Part shown: in pieces, positions 11,501-22,843 of the stretch
Layout: each line of letters opens with the position of its first letter
Numbering within the stretch: the stretch's first letter is position 1
Origin: Camellia lanceoleosa
Lineage: Eukaryota; Streptophyta; Magnoliopsida; Ericales; Theaceae
DNA: 64,000 bases
Reading direction: 5' to 3'
NCBI GenBank assembly: GCA_025200525.1
Contig: CM045762.1
Span: 105,054,682-105,118,681 of the forward strand
The notes under the pieces: model-generated
The model's database searches: none
The model's input: only the letters and a program-made list of their open reading frames with translations
Told to the model about the DNA's origin: nothing
Made by a program: the position numbers and the translations under genes

Positions 11501-13120
11501 ATGATCAATGCATGCAAGAATGTCACGCTCCTTTGATAGGCTATAAGAGGGGTTATTCTACACATGCAAGAGACACACCCAAGGTGACAAAACCAACTCT
11601 AGACAGAGCCTAGGCAGGCCCTAAAAGTTACTGAAAAGGGCCTGAAACAAGGATTGGAAGTGTGAAAACAAAGGCTCCTTTGTAAGGCCAAAAATGCTAG
11701 TAAACAAGACAATAAGAGAGAGGGTCAACCCTCTCTGATTTTGGCCCTCAAAATAGCAAGATCACCACTAAAAATCCACTATATTTCAGTGGTAGGAAGG
11801 CCAAGAAAAGATTAAATCAAAGGCTTTAGGGAATGGCACAAAACAAGGCTATTTAAAGCATGCAAAAGAGGAGATGACCCCCAACAACAAAATAGCCTTA
11901 AACAAACATGAAAAACACTTAAAAAAGAAGTTTTTCTCAGTTGACAACAAAGCCTAAATATGCATGCAAATAAGGCTAAGAGAAGGATCAAGATAGAGCT
12001 TAAAAGAGGCAAAATGAGTTACTCTTGAAGCTCAAGAAACCAAAGACTTCGGGCCAAGAAACTCAACCTTTGAGACCTCTCAAGACCCTCCAAGAACTCA
12101 TTAACAATGGTGGAGGTGATAGGCTATGAGGTATGGCGCAAAGGGACAAGAATAACACACACTTTTAGGGCCAAAATGTAGAGATATAGAGAGATATATG
12201 TTTTTGCCTTAGACAAATTCTCAACTTGTGCCAAGGAAGAGAAGGGCCTCTCTTATAGAGATACAAGGCCAAAGCTTCTTCAAGAAGCTAAAACCTAGGC
12301 TCAAGATTCTCCATACACGTGTATGGAGGATCTGATCTGGCCTTCCAGTTAGCAACAACTTCAGAGACAAGGCGGGGAGGCGAGCCGACGGCCAGTGGTT
12401 GGCCGACCACTTCCCCTAGTCGGCCGACCAGTTCAAAAGGTTCAGATGGTCGGCAGTCCCATTTGGTGGTCTCCCAACTGAATGCAAGCTAGTGGTATGG
12501 TGGGAGACCAGTAAATGTGGCTCAAAGACCAAGGAGACCAGCTTCCTGACAAGAAAACCGGCTGGCTGGAGAAAGGTGGTCTCCCACCCTTGTACCACCT
12601 CCCAAACAATGAAAACAAGGTCCGTGCCAAAAATGAACCAAGACGGATGCAAAATGAGGGTTCGGGGGTCAAAACGCGCAACTGGGTGCCCCTAAAACAG
12701 GCTGTTAAGCATTGAAAGTGACGTGCGACCACAAAGGTGGTCTCTGGGCCTGATGTCCCTCTAGAGAGAGAAGCAAGGTGTGTGCCATAAACCGTGCCAA
12801 ACGGAGAAAGTTAAGCGGTCCCAAACCGAGGCGCCTGACGGCTCTGAATCCCGGTCTCCAAACCGGAAAAGTGGCCTACGACCACAAAAAGTAGCCTACG
12901 GCCATTGAGAGATGGTCTACGAGACCTCTCTCTCCCTTCGGGAAGAGAAAGCAAGACCTGGTTTGCAAACCGAGGCAAAGCACAAAAGGGTCCCGAGGTC
13001 CGGGGGTAAGCCTCTCGGCCGAAACTCCAAAACCTCAGAACGAGCACAACATGCACCATCACCGAGCGCTCAATCGATGACGTCTGAGTCTGAAGGTCGG
13101 TCAAAAATGGAATGTCTACA
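8557..13120 (-). repeat. Long LTR of Ogre/Tat-like element
   Basis: Minus-strand LTR of about 4.6 kb. It begins with TGTAGACATTCC at 13120 and ends at the primer site. The start matches the starts of three other LTRs in this window (15831; 44085; about 50922 on the plus strand). Its 3' part shares with 54480-54550 the phrase GCCACCCTCAAGTGGGC (plus or minus a few bases). It holds no coding sequence. The exact 3' terminal bases are not certain because the other end of the element is missing. Confidence 0.75.
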
Positions 13121-15831
13121 GGCACGTTTCATCACTTGAAGTATGAAACGTCCCTCGTTTCCCGTGTTTGGACTAACACGTATTCCAAACACAATGCAAG
13201 CAACATGGCAAACATGCAATGTAACTACATGGCATGCACAATGCTATGAACAATATGGCATACTCAATGCAATATGATCATGGCATGCTCAATGCAAACA
13301 ATAACATAACATGCACAACGGATTATGACATGGCATACACAATGCAACAATGGACTTAAACCAAGATAGATAGGCCTCAGCCATGCCTAACTCAGTGGCC
13401 ATTATGATGAAAATGAGGCAACAAGGTACATGCAAACATGCACAAATGCAAGAGACCAAACCTAAGGAACAAAGTGCAACTCTACCAAAGCATGACAAGG
13501 ATGAAATATGGCATACAATGACACATGTTCCAGCTCTGAAATGACATACAAGATGGTCCCGAATCATGCAAACAACTCACCTGATGCATGTTGGATGGCA
13601 CAATTATCGAAACTAGTGAAGTGCATTACACTAGAGGTATGCAAAGCGATGCCCAAATGACCAAACCAACCCCAAACAGTCCCTATGTAGACCTAAAACA
13701 GTGGCAAAATGGACTAAAATGATGGCTTGCAATGCACAAAAATGAAGCTCATGCAATGGCCCATAAATGAGGTATACAAGCACAACTCTCAAACGCATTT
13801 AAAGAGTGAAAAACATAGGAACATGGTACAAGTATAGGCTTTGAAATAACATGCTCAATGATGCCCAAGACATGGAAACAACTCAAGTTAAGCATGTAAG
13901 AGGCTTCAAAACTCGAAGCTAGGCAAGGGTATTACACTACAAGCATGCATGGCAAGCATCATTCAACCATGGGACCTTAAAATAGAGCTAAGGCAGCCTA
14001 AATCATGAATAAAATCAGTTTAGAACATGGCCAAAATATGCTAGAATCAAGGGCCAAAACAACATGCAATGTGAACTAGTGAACATGGATTACACTACAA
14101 GCAGGTGAAGCATTCAAGAGGCCATTAAACCAAAAAAATTCAGAGACATGACATGCCAAATAAAGCCCAAAAACCCACTGAAACATGATCAATGCATGCA
14201 AGAATGTCATGCTCCTTTGATAGGCTATAAGAGGGGTTATTCTACACATGCAAGAGACTCACCCAAGGTGACAAAACCAAATCTGGAAAGAGCCTAGGCA
14301 GGCCCTAAAAGTCACTGAAAAGGGCCTGAAACAAGGCTTGGAGGTGTGCAAATGGAGGCTCCTTTGTAAGGCCAAAAATGCTAGTGAACAAGACAAGGAG
14401 AGGGTCACCTCTCTCGATTTTAGCTCTCAAAAACACATGTTAACCACTGAAAATCTCTGAATTTCAGTGGTTAAAAAACAAAAAAGTCAACACAAAGGCC
14501 TTAGGACAAGGTTCAAAACAAGGCAAAATGAAGCATGCGAGGGGTAGATGACCCCAACAAAAAATGACCTTAAACAAACATGAAAAACACTTAAAAAAGA
14601 AGTTTTTCTCAGTTGACAACAAAGCTCAAATATGCATGCAAATAAGGCTAAGAGATGGATCAAAATAAAGCTTAAAAGAGGAAAAAAGTGTGTTATCCTT
14701 GAAGCTCAGCAAGACAGCAACTTCTGGACCAAGAAACTCAACCTTTGAGACCTCTCAAGACCCTCCAAGAACTCAGTAACAATAGTGGAGGTGATAGGCT
14801 ATGAGGTGTGGTGCAAAGGGCCAAGAATAACACACTCTTTAGGGCCAAAATGTAGAGATATAGAGAGATATATGTTTTTTGCCTTAGACCAATTTCTGAA
14901 CCTCTGCCAAGGAAGAGGAGGGCCTCTCTTATAGAGATACAAGGCCAAAGCTTCTTCAAGAAGCTAAAAACCAAGGCTCAAGATCCTCTATACACGTGTA
15001 TGGAGGATGCAGTCAATGCCTTCCAGCTAGCACAGCTGGCAACAACTCACAGAGACAAAACTAGAGGGAGCGGGCCGACCAGTTTAGGTGGTCGGCCTAC
15101 CACTTCCCCTGGTCGCCAGTTCAAAAGGTTCAGGTGGTCGGCAGCCCCATTTGATGGTCTCCACATTGAATGCAAACTAGTGGTATGGTGGGAGACTAGT
15201 AAATGTGGCTCAAAGACCAAGGAGACCAGCTTCCTGACAAGAAAATCGGCTAGCGGGAGAAAAGTGGTCTCCAAGGAGAAAAGGTGGTCTCCCACCCTTG
15301 TACCACCTCCCAAACAATGAAAACAAGGTCCATGCCAAGAATGGACCAAGACGGAAGCAAAACGAGGGTTCGGGGTCAAAACGCAGCAATTTGCCCAGCA
15401 GTCATACATCGAAAGTGGCGTGCGACCACAAAGGTGGTCTCCCGGGCCACAGTGTCCCTCTAGAGAGAGGAAGCAAGGTGTGTGCCAAAAACCGTACCAA
15501 ACGGAGAAAGTTAAGCGGTCCCGAACCGAGGCGCACGGCCGACGGCTCTGAAAATCGAAAACTGGTCTCCAAACGGAAAAAGTGGCCTATGACCACGAAA
15601 AGTAGCCTACGGCTACTGAGAGATGGTCTACGAGACCTCTCCCTCCTTTCAGGAAGGGAAAATAAGATATGGTTCACAAACCGAGGCAAAACACAAAAGG
15701 GTCCCGAGGTCAGGGGGTAAGGCTCTCAACCAAAACTCCGAAACCTCAGAACGAGCACAACAGGTGCCATCACCGAACACTCAATCGATGACGTCTGAGT
15801 CTTAAGGTCAGTCAAAAATGGGGTGTCTACA
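13121..15831 (-). repeat. Extra direct copy of the LTR 5' part (2.7 kb)
   Basis: This segment repeats 10328-13120 head to tail. Matching landmarks are offset by 2683 bases (the CATGTTCCAG words at 10841 and 13524) and 2708 bases (CCCAAACAAT at 12601 and 15309). Both copies end (minus-strand start) in TGTAGACA. The two copies differ by scattered substitutions and small indels, so the duplication is not brand new. The LTR 3' part (8557-10327) is not duplicated. Confidence 0.9.
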
Positions 15832-16555
15832 GCGCCCTTCGTGAATGACACGATTGGCCAACACAAAGACTCTGAATTCGGAGCGCCCTTCGTGGATATA
15901 ACGTTTGGGCTGAATAAGCCTCTGAATTCGAAGCGCCCTTCGTGGATGACATGATTGGCCAACAAAAAGACTCTGAATTCGAAGCGCCCTTCGTGGATAT
16001 AACGTTTGGACTGAATAAGTTTCCGAATTCGAAGTACCCTTCGTGAATGACACGATTAGCCAACACAAAGACTCCGAATTCAGAGCGCCCTTCGTAGATA
16101 TCACATTTGGACCGAATAAGCCTCCGAATTTCAAACGATTGGACAACACAAAGACTTCGAATTCGGAGCGCCTTCGTGGATATCACGTTTGGGCCGAATA
16201 AGCCTCTGAATTCGGAGCGCCCATTGTGAATCACATGATTGGCGACACAAAGACTCCGGTCGAGCGCCCTGCGTGGATACCACGTTTGGGCCGAATAAGA
16301 CTCCGAATTTGGAGCGCCCTTCATGGATATCACGTTTGGGCCGAATAAGCCTCCGAATTCGAAGCGCCCTTTTTGAATAACATGATTGGCCGACACAAAG
16401 ACTCCGAATTCGAAACGCCCTTCATGGATATCATATTTGGGCCAAATAAGCCTCCGAGGCGCCCTTCGTAGTTGTCACATTTGGGCTGAATAAAGACTCG
16501 AATTGAGCGCCCGTGGATGTCACGTTTGGACTGAATAAGCTTCCGAATTTGGAGC
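15832..16555 (-). repeat. Tandem array of about fifteen 50-bp units next to the LTR
   Basis: Units begin with GCGCCCTTCGTG on the plus strand at 15832, 15883, 15933, 15984, 16034, 16085, then 16168, 16217, 16264, 16314, 16364, 16415, 16459 and 16507. Spacing is 50-51 bp, shorter towards the right. Two unit types alternate: one with GATTGGCCAACACAAAGACT, the other with CGTTTGGGCCGAATAAGCCT. This gives a 101-bp dimer. On the minus strand each unit ends in the purine run GAAGGG before GCGC. The last one touches the LTR start, where a polypurine tract is expected. One dimer is fused by a deletion near 16130. Confidence 0.93.
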
Positions 16556-16858
16556 ACTCTTACTACATGGCCACGAACGGCCGAGTATTTAGCAATATAG
16601 CCACATAGGGCTTGCAAATATACAATTATCAGATGAATTGATACAAATATTAAACAATGCAATGTAACAAATATTTATTTATTTCTCCAAAGAGGTACAA
16701 GTACATAACATTAGACAAATTTAAAAGTAGAAATAATGTGTTTCTTAATATCTAAGTCTTTTAAAACGGCGTCCTCTTAAATCGGTTTTTGGCGTCATAA
16801 GCTTCGAAGAAACTTGTAATTCTGAAATAGTGGTGACGCCTTGAATCGACGCCTCGAC

Positions 16859-17654
16859 TCACAAGGCCCTAACCCAACCGTGCTTGAAGTTGTAGTTCTT
16901 GCATCGACAGGCGTCTTCCGCTAATTTTTCCTTAGTCTTTTCAATGCCGATTTTTCGACCGTCAAAAAAGCCTTTTTCATAAGCCCGAGTCCTTATAGCC
17001 TCTTTGGCAAACATGTTTGCCGTCTCTTTATCGGCCATAGCATGATCCGAGGGTCTTTGGTTGACTCGTCGTGACAACGGGTTTGCGGCACACGCCGATT
17101 GCGTCTCAACCGCCTTAGCCTTTCTTAGCTCCTTTTCGGCTTTTTTCGCACGACGCTCCAAATCTCAAATGTGCCCTTCATTTCGCTCGAGCTGTCTTTT
17201 TGCCTCACGCAAGCACATATCGATTTCATACGCATTGTAAAGTCCTTGGATTGATCCATGTATACCTTTCCTAAAATTTTGTAATCACTACAAATGACAA
17301 GCTATTGCACCTCTGGCGGAAATATTTGCCGCGCAAACTCCACTGCCACATTGGGTCACGGACTATCGAGTCCGCTTCGGTCATTGGCTTGTTCCCAATA
17401 AAGGCCGAAAAGCTCAATGGGCACGGAGGTCTACTCGGCTTATTTCTCGCAGCGCTATGACCAGTGGTATGACTATTTGATCCCCCTCGTTGCTGCACCC
17501 CATCCCTAGGGGACTTTGCTGCATCACCTCTTCTGGGGGACCTGCTCTGATGTCTAAGCGACCGACATTTCTCTCTCCCCTCCACTGTCACGTTTCCCAT
17601 TCTTTGAGCTTCGCGTCCAGCAACACGATGCATTTCAACGTCCAATTTAGCCAA
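16859..17654 (-). pseudogene. Accessory coiled-coil ORF (first of two), broken
   Basis: Two pieces: 17271-17654 (starts MAKLDVEMHRVAG; a Ser/Arg-rich stretch RSLRHQSRSPRRGDAAKSPR; then PLSFSAFIGNKPMTEADSI) and 16859-17161. The second piece is a charged heptad-like helix (ERRAKKAEKELRKAKAVE), then GFFDGRKIGIEKTKEKLAE, ending NYNFKHGWVRAL. A TGA just upstream (17165-17167, for CGA) and a stop near 17271 break it. The ending resembles the end of the ORF at 18531 (FENWGFKHSWLKAL). Not a known enzyme; best read as a retrotransposon-carried extra ORF between pol and the 3' LTR. Function unknown. Confidence 0.55.
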
Positions 17655-18530
17655 ATTTCTTCCTTCTCTTTTACTATTGAAGAATAGTCTCTAAGGCATT
17701 TATAGCCCAACTCAAGTTTCTGCTCTTCCTCAAATTATCGATTATCAATTGCCTTTTTTGTCATCTGTGCCAGATTTGTTCCACAATGCCTGGAACCTTT
17801 TAAATACTACATCCCTCTTTCATTAATTATGGATGCAGCATTTCTGATGCGCTCCGCAGTTAACCCCGTGTCTGTTGTAGGGTTTGGAACAATGTCCAAA
17901 TTGGCACAAGCCATATGTTTTATTGACTTTAGAACGACATGCCCAAATGGGGCAAAGGAAAATATACCACTATATTCGCATCGATGTTATAACCAATTAC
18001 AATACATTACCCCATTTGGCGGAACAAGTTTAGCATTGAGAATATTTTATTCAAGAAACAAGGTTACACGTTGCAAGTGATACGTTATTCTCTCGAATGA
18101 CCAAATTGGCGAAAAGCCATATGTTATTCTTTGGAATGACTTATCCAACTGGGGCAAATGTACGATTGTACTCAGCATACGAGATTATTACCGAGTCGTA
18201 TATTTAATTCGGCATATTATATTGGAGTCAAACGTTGCATGGTTTGGCCATTGGTTTAACGCCGAATCGTGATACATTGTCTTGCACTATTTTGGCCATT
18301 AATTTAAATTATTTATCACCAAATGGCATTGCACTATCCTACTTAGCTATTAATTAGCATATACAGAAGAGAGACAAAAAGATGATTTTCATTAATAAAC
18401 TAAGTACAAACAATTGTCATTTTACACATGAAAACTACCCTACAAATGACTTCTAAACAAAATAAGCAAAAATCTACTAAAACTACATACAGAAAATACC
18501 AAACATAAAGCAAAATTACATTAACACTAC
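17655..18530. other. Non-coding stretch between accessory ORFs
   Basis: No supported gene. It holds loose repeats of the words CAAATTGGC, GCCATATGTTATTCTTT and TGGGGCAAA (about 17900-18160), and becomes AT-richer to the right. It may be the untranslated part of the Ogre/Tat-like 3' region. Confidence 0.5.
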
Positions 18531-19560
18531 TTATTCTTCAGGGTCAGACTCCAGCGACTCAACCTCTAGCTGCTCGTATGGAATTGGCTGCTTCAATACC
18601 ACATTAGCGGCCGCCAAGGCTTTAAGCCAGCTGTGTTTGAATCCCCAATTTTCAAACTTGGGTACTTCCTCCACATATTTTTCCAAGTCCGCGTTCTCTC
18701 CGGCATCGAATGCCTTGGAAATCTTGGAGTCGGCAATTTCTTTCGCCTTCTTTGATTCTTCTAAATCGGTCTCCAGCTTCGCAATCGCCTCCTTGGCCAA
18801 CTTGACCGCTTAAATGGCTCATGTTCACCCTATCCTCACCGCTATCCTGAGTAGATCGGAGTGTTTAGCCTTCTCTTCCTTAGCATTGGCCTCGCCACTC
18901 TTTCTCCGCTTTCCTTGCTTGATTTGGCCTAAGAGATGCCACGCCAATTCGACCGCCTCTTTAGCCTTGCTCTTTTTGATTTTGATCTCGACTTTAAGTA
19001 AGTCGATTTGCTCGACGGCGTCATAGTGAATGGCGCCAATTTTTCGCAATTTTGCCCATCGCCTAAAACAAAACATGGGTAAGTTAATTGATATAAAAAG
19101 ACGCGAAATAAAAAACATGGGTGTCAATTACGCACCAATATCACTAACTGAGCAGCTACTGCTATCAACACCATGTCCAGTTTTGCACGGAATGCAGCCC
19201 TGTCCATCGACAAGGAAATCAACGAGGCCACGCTTAGGGCCACGGTGGGGTCCTTCAAAGCCGACACATCAGCAAAAACCGGCAAGTTCTTTATTCTAGG
19301 TTAGATGATAAATGGCCCCGCCAAATCTAGCGACTCTTCTATGCGTGGCCATTTATCGGTTAAGTCTTTAGAAAAGTCAGCCTCGATCTCAACGGGGCAT
19401 TTCTCCTCCCTCTATCCGGCCACCAGGTCGTCCGATTGTTCAATGACTGACTCAGCCACAACAACTTGCTCTATTTTCTCGATAGGAGCATGTGGAAAAG
19501 ATTCAGCCTCAACAGGAGCAGGTGGTGGGGGCTCATATCATTATATTAAATAAAGAAATT
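18531..19560 (-). pseudogene. Accessory coiled-coil ORF (second), broken, with a likely intron
   Basis: Coding traces on the minus strand. An acidic/hydrophobic start (19170-19550) includes DKWPRIEESLDLAGPFII and DPTVALSVASLISLSMDR. A probable intron follows (donor GTGCGTAATT near 19135, acceptor TTTTGTTTTAG near 19065). Then come RWAKLRKIGAIHYDAVEQID and KIKKSKAKEAVELAWHLLGQ, and 18531-18800 with KLETDLEESKKAKEIADSKI and FENWGFKHSWLKAL. The last part is an obvious coiled coil with an acidic tail (ESLESDPEE). Frame breaks lie near 18810, at 19301 and in the intron region. It matches in layout the antisense gene at 33896-35814, including the donor sequence. Possibly related to the Transposase_28 (putative gypsy-type transposon) family; not proven. 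Confidence 0.55.
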
Positions 19561-21190
19561 GACAATAAGCTATTTATAATTTTTCAAATTATATGAGGCA
19601 ATTCATATTTTAGACAAACCTCAGAGAATATATTTATAATTTACCCACCTCTTATTATCGCCAGATTTGGAAATAATTACATAATCTTTTTATAGTTTGT
19701 GAATTGAATTGTACCCTTAAACATTTTGTCCAACAAAATGATTTTGTATATTCATTTTCAAATTTTAAGGGAATATACGCTCATTTTCAAATGTCAAAAT
19801 TTCAAGGGCGTATTAACTTATTTTCAAATTTTAATGAGGTAAATTACACATGAAATAAAACACAATGAGTTAAAGTGTATTTTTTCTCCCAAATAAATGA
19901 CGAAATATTTATAATTCACACACTTAGATTACTTATATGCATGAATATTTTAATATTTTTCATTAAATCGTGAACAATTTAACAATACACTTTAGTACAC
20001 AAACCAGAAAGGAATTATGTAATTATTTTCAAATGAGAGGAGGGTGGTCATATATAAGCCAAGCCACAATAGAATAAAGTATAATTTATCCATAAATTTT
20101 TAATTTAAAAATATTAGAGACTTTAAATAAATTATCGAATATTTTATATGGAAACTATCACATCAAGGATATTTACAAAAAAATAATTACAAATCAATGT
20201 TAAACTTTATAAATAAACAAAATCATATGAATTTGTAATTTGTAATTTTTTTTTTGAAAAATAAACTAAATTGTAATTTTTCCTATTTTATACAATACTT
20301 ACATATTAAAATACGACTACAAAAATCTTTTTGATTAATGATTTATTCACATAATTTTTTATTTTCAAATCCCTTAAATTTGAAAGAGAGAATTTGTATG
20401 GATAAATCATTGTTATTTTCCCAAACGATTTTTTAATCCAAGAGCGTTGGCACGTGCGAAGGCTTCTAGAGCCTTTTTTGTCTTTCACTCCCCCAAAATT
20501 CACAGTTTTGGAGGGTGGTCCTAGTCTCATTGATGTATGCCCTTTTTGTATTTTATATATATATATATATATATATCTTTTGCTTTGAATTTTAGTTTTG
20601 GGACCATATCACAAAGTGTACAAGATTTTAACCATGTTGGAACGCGACAAGGGCTTCTAGAAGCCTTCCCTTGTTTAGTGTCATTTCATAAAATAAAATA
20701 AAAAATACAAAATTAGAAGACATCATGTTTTTAAGATTAAATTAATAATTTAATAAAATACATAATTTGATGTTTGCTAAAAAAAAATTAGAGTTCAGAC
20801 TTATAATCCATTCAAACAGAACATCCTCTGTATGGAACACTATTGAATCTCAAAAGGTTGGATGAAAAACAAAATGAAGAATTAAAATTATGTATAAACA
20901 AATTAGTTAAATTTTAAAATTGATAAGATTTTCTCAATTTTTATTTTGGAAACTTGATTAAAAATCATTTTTTTGACTTTTAATCTATTTTAGGTCACAT
21001 CACCTTTTACTTTTTTTTATATGTTTTTTTTTAAAAAAAAATTCAAAATATTAACTTTTAATCTACTTTTCAAAACAAGCCATAATCCTTAAACAATTAA
21101 CACGTGAAATAGGATACAAAATCTAAAGAAAATGTTAAGCCTAGCAAAACTATTCCGTTTAAATAAATATGGCCAAAGAACACAAAAAAT
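19561..21190. other. AT-rich stretch without gene
   Basis: No coding, RNA or element signature that I can support. It includes a (TA)n run at 20553-20577 and many A/T runs. A local GC rise at 20440-20530 contains the G-box-like GCACGTGC but no gene context. Confidence 0.6.
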
Positions 21191-21196
21191 ACATTG

Positions 21197-22105
21197 GCCC
21201 CGTTTGGTAGAGTTATAGGAAAGTGATTATAAATTATAACTTAACAGATTATAACTTACAGCTGTGAACATAAGCTAATAACCTGTTTGGTGCAGCTGTG
21301 GGATTATAGATTTAAGAAGTAGATTAGTATTTGGTTGAATAAGCTGTAAAATAATTTTTTGCTGTCTAATGTCCTTTTTGCCCTTGTAAGATATAAAATT
21401 TGCAATTTTATTTATAATACTTTTTTTCTTCTTTTTTTTTCTTTTTCTCCTTATTTTCTTTCTTTTTCTTCTCTTCATTCTTTGTTAATTTTGTTTAATT
21501 TATTAATTCATTAAAATTAATATTCATGTTCTAATTTATATTAATGTTGTGATTTCATTACATATTATTTTTATATATTCATTTTAATTATTTATATATG
21601 TATTTCTTTTCTTTATTATTATTATTAATTGTGATTTTTGTTCATCAATTAGTATCAATTAGTATAAAAATTATCAATTTGTTCATCAAGTATTAAAATT
21701 AGTATTAATTATTAATTATTATTATTAATTTGTTCATCAATTATTAAAATTAGTATCAAGTTGTTCATCAATTATTATTATTATTCATATTATTATTCTT
21801 CTTTACTATTATTCATTTTCATTATTTTTGCTCATTACATATATTCATTAAAATTATCAGTATCAATTGGTATTAATTATTTTATATATATATTTTTTTA
21901 TAATGATGTTGGGTATAGGTCGGAGATGGAGCGCCGTCGTCGGAGATGACCTAGCCACCGTCGAAACAACGCCGGAGATGAGCGAGCTGAAACCCATCGC
22001 CGTCGATGACCTAGCCCCCTTCTCCTTCCCCCGAAACCCTAGACCTTACGGTCTACCAAAACCCAAGCCTGGTTCTCCGACTAGATCGCGAAGAGAAAGA
22101 GAGAT

Positions 22106-22145
<40 letters not shown>

Positions 22146-22591
22146 CTGGTTCATTGATGTGATGGCGATGGTTCTCCGATCGCGACGTTAGGGTTTCAGA
22201 TTGCGACATTAGGGTTTCAGACTGCACGAACCACAGAAAGAGAGAGACATAACCAGAAATCCCCCGCCGTCACCGAAAATCGCCTCCATCCACCGGAAAT
22301 CGCCTCTCTAGTTCTTGCAAGAGAGAAAAATGAGTGTGTTTTTGTTTATATACATGGCACACTTGTAATAACTTGAAATTATGAGACGCATTTAAGTCAT
22401 TTTGCCCCTCAAATAGCAACTGTCCGCTTAAGCTGTTTCGGAAAGCACCTCCTCCCCCACTCAATCAAAAAACTCATTTTCCAATTATAAAAAGCTACAA
22501 TCTACACCCATAAGTTACACCAAACACTCCAAAATCACTTATTTTAAACTATAAGTGGATTTAAGTTGAAAATAAGTTGTGCCAAACAGGC
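21197..22591. mobile_element. TIR DNA element, 1.4 kb, non-autonomous, 6-bp target duplication
   Basis: The left end GCCCCGTTTGGTAGAG and the right end (reverse strand) GCCTGTTTGGCACAAC form short inverted ends. They are flanked by ACATTG on both sides (21191-21196 and 22592-22597). If the element starts one base earlier the duplication is ACATT. Subterminal regions share TTATAACTTA- and AAGTGATT-like words in inverted orientation. There is no transposase. The middle (21920-22270) is GC-rich and unlike the AT-rich arms. The end motif GGCC-CGTTTGG suggests a hAT-like or similar superfamily, but 5-6 bp is not the usual 8, so the superfamily is left open. Confidence 0.7.
22111..22143. repeat. 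(GA)n microsatellite
   Basis: A run of 16 GA units inside the TIR element, in the purine-rich part of its GC-rich core. Confidence 0.95.
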
Positions 22592-22843
22592 ACATTGTAT
22601 GACTGGCATTTATCTTGAATTTAATGTAAATGACATTTAAAATAATATCTCAAGCACATAACATATATATATATATATATTTACTTTTTTGTATTTCAAT
22701 TTTGTACACTTTACATTACTCAACATCATGACGAAGTCAATGAGAAGGCACTTTTTGTCAATCAAACAAGCATATTTATTTATTTTAATCCTTGATTATT
22801 ATTTATTAGCTTGATACGGTTTCTGGGGTTACATAAAAAAAGC

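Larger units (their letters stand above)
6955..19560 (-). mobile_element. Ogre/Tat-like gypsy composite: accessory ORFs, tandem array, long LTR, primer site, gag-like start
   Basis: Reading the minus strand from 19560 down: coiled-coil ORFs, a 50-bp tandem array, an LTR starting TGTAGACACCCC (15831), an LTR end next to a tRNA-Arg-type primer site (8536-8553), then gag-like sequence that stops at the Tekay-like LTR. The LTR therefore has 3'-end material on one side and 5'-end material on the other. This is the layout expected for an LTR shared between two tandem element copies. Very long LTRs, a TGGCGACTCTGC primer site, and tandem repeats and extra ORFs near the 3' end are known for the Ogre/Tat lineage. 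No RT or integrase from this composite is in the window. Confidence 0.65.

Noticed and set aside
12416..15720. Several 70-140-residue ORFs on both strands in the long LTRs
   Set aside because: They lie in non-coding LTR sequence, are not conserved between the two direct copies in frame, and match no family.
15726..16662. Long minus-strand ORFs over the 50-bp array (up to 189 residues)
   Set aside because: They are translations of the tandem array (repeating RRALRIQS-type text); the frame is not kept between units of 50 and 51 bp.
20450..20457. G-box GCACGTGC as a promoter element
   Set aside because: No transcription unit next to it; an 8-base match is expected by chance in 64 kb.
21275..21478. 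Lys/Arg-rich 67-residue ORF
   Set aside because: An AT-rich run inside the TIR element; composition artefact.
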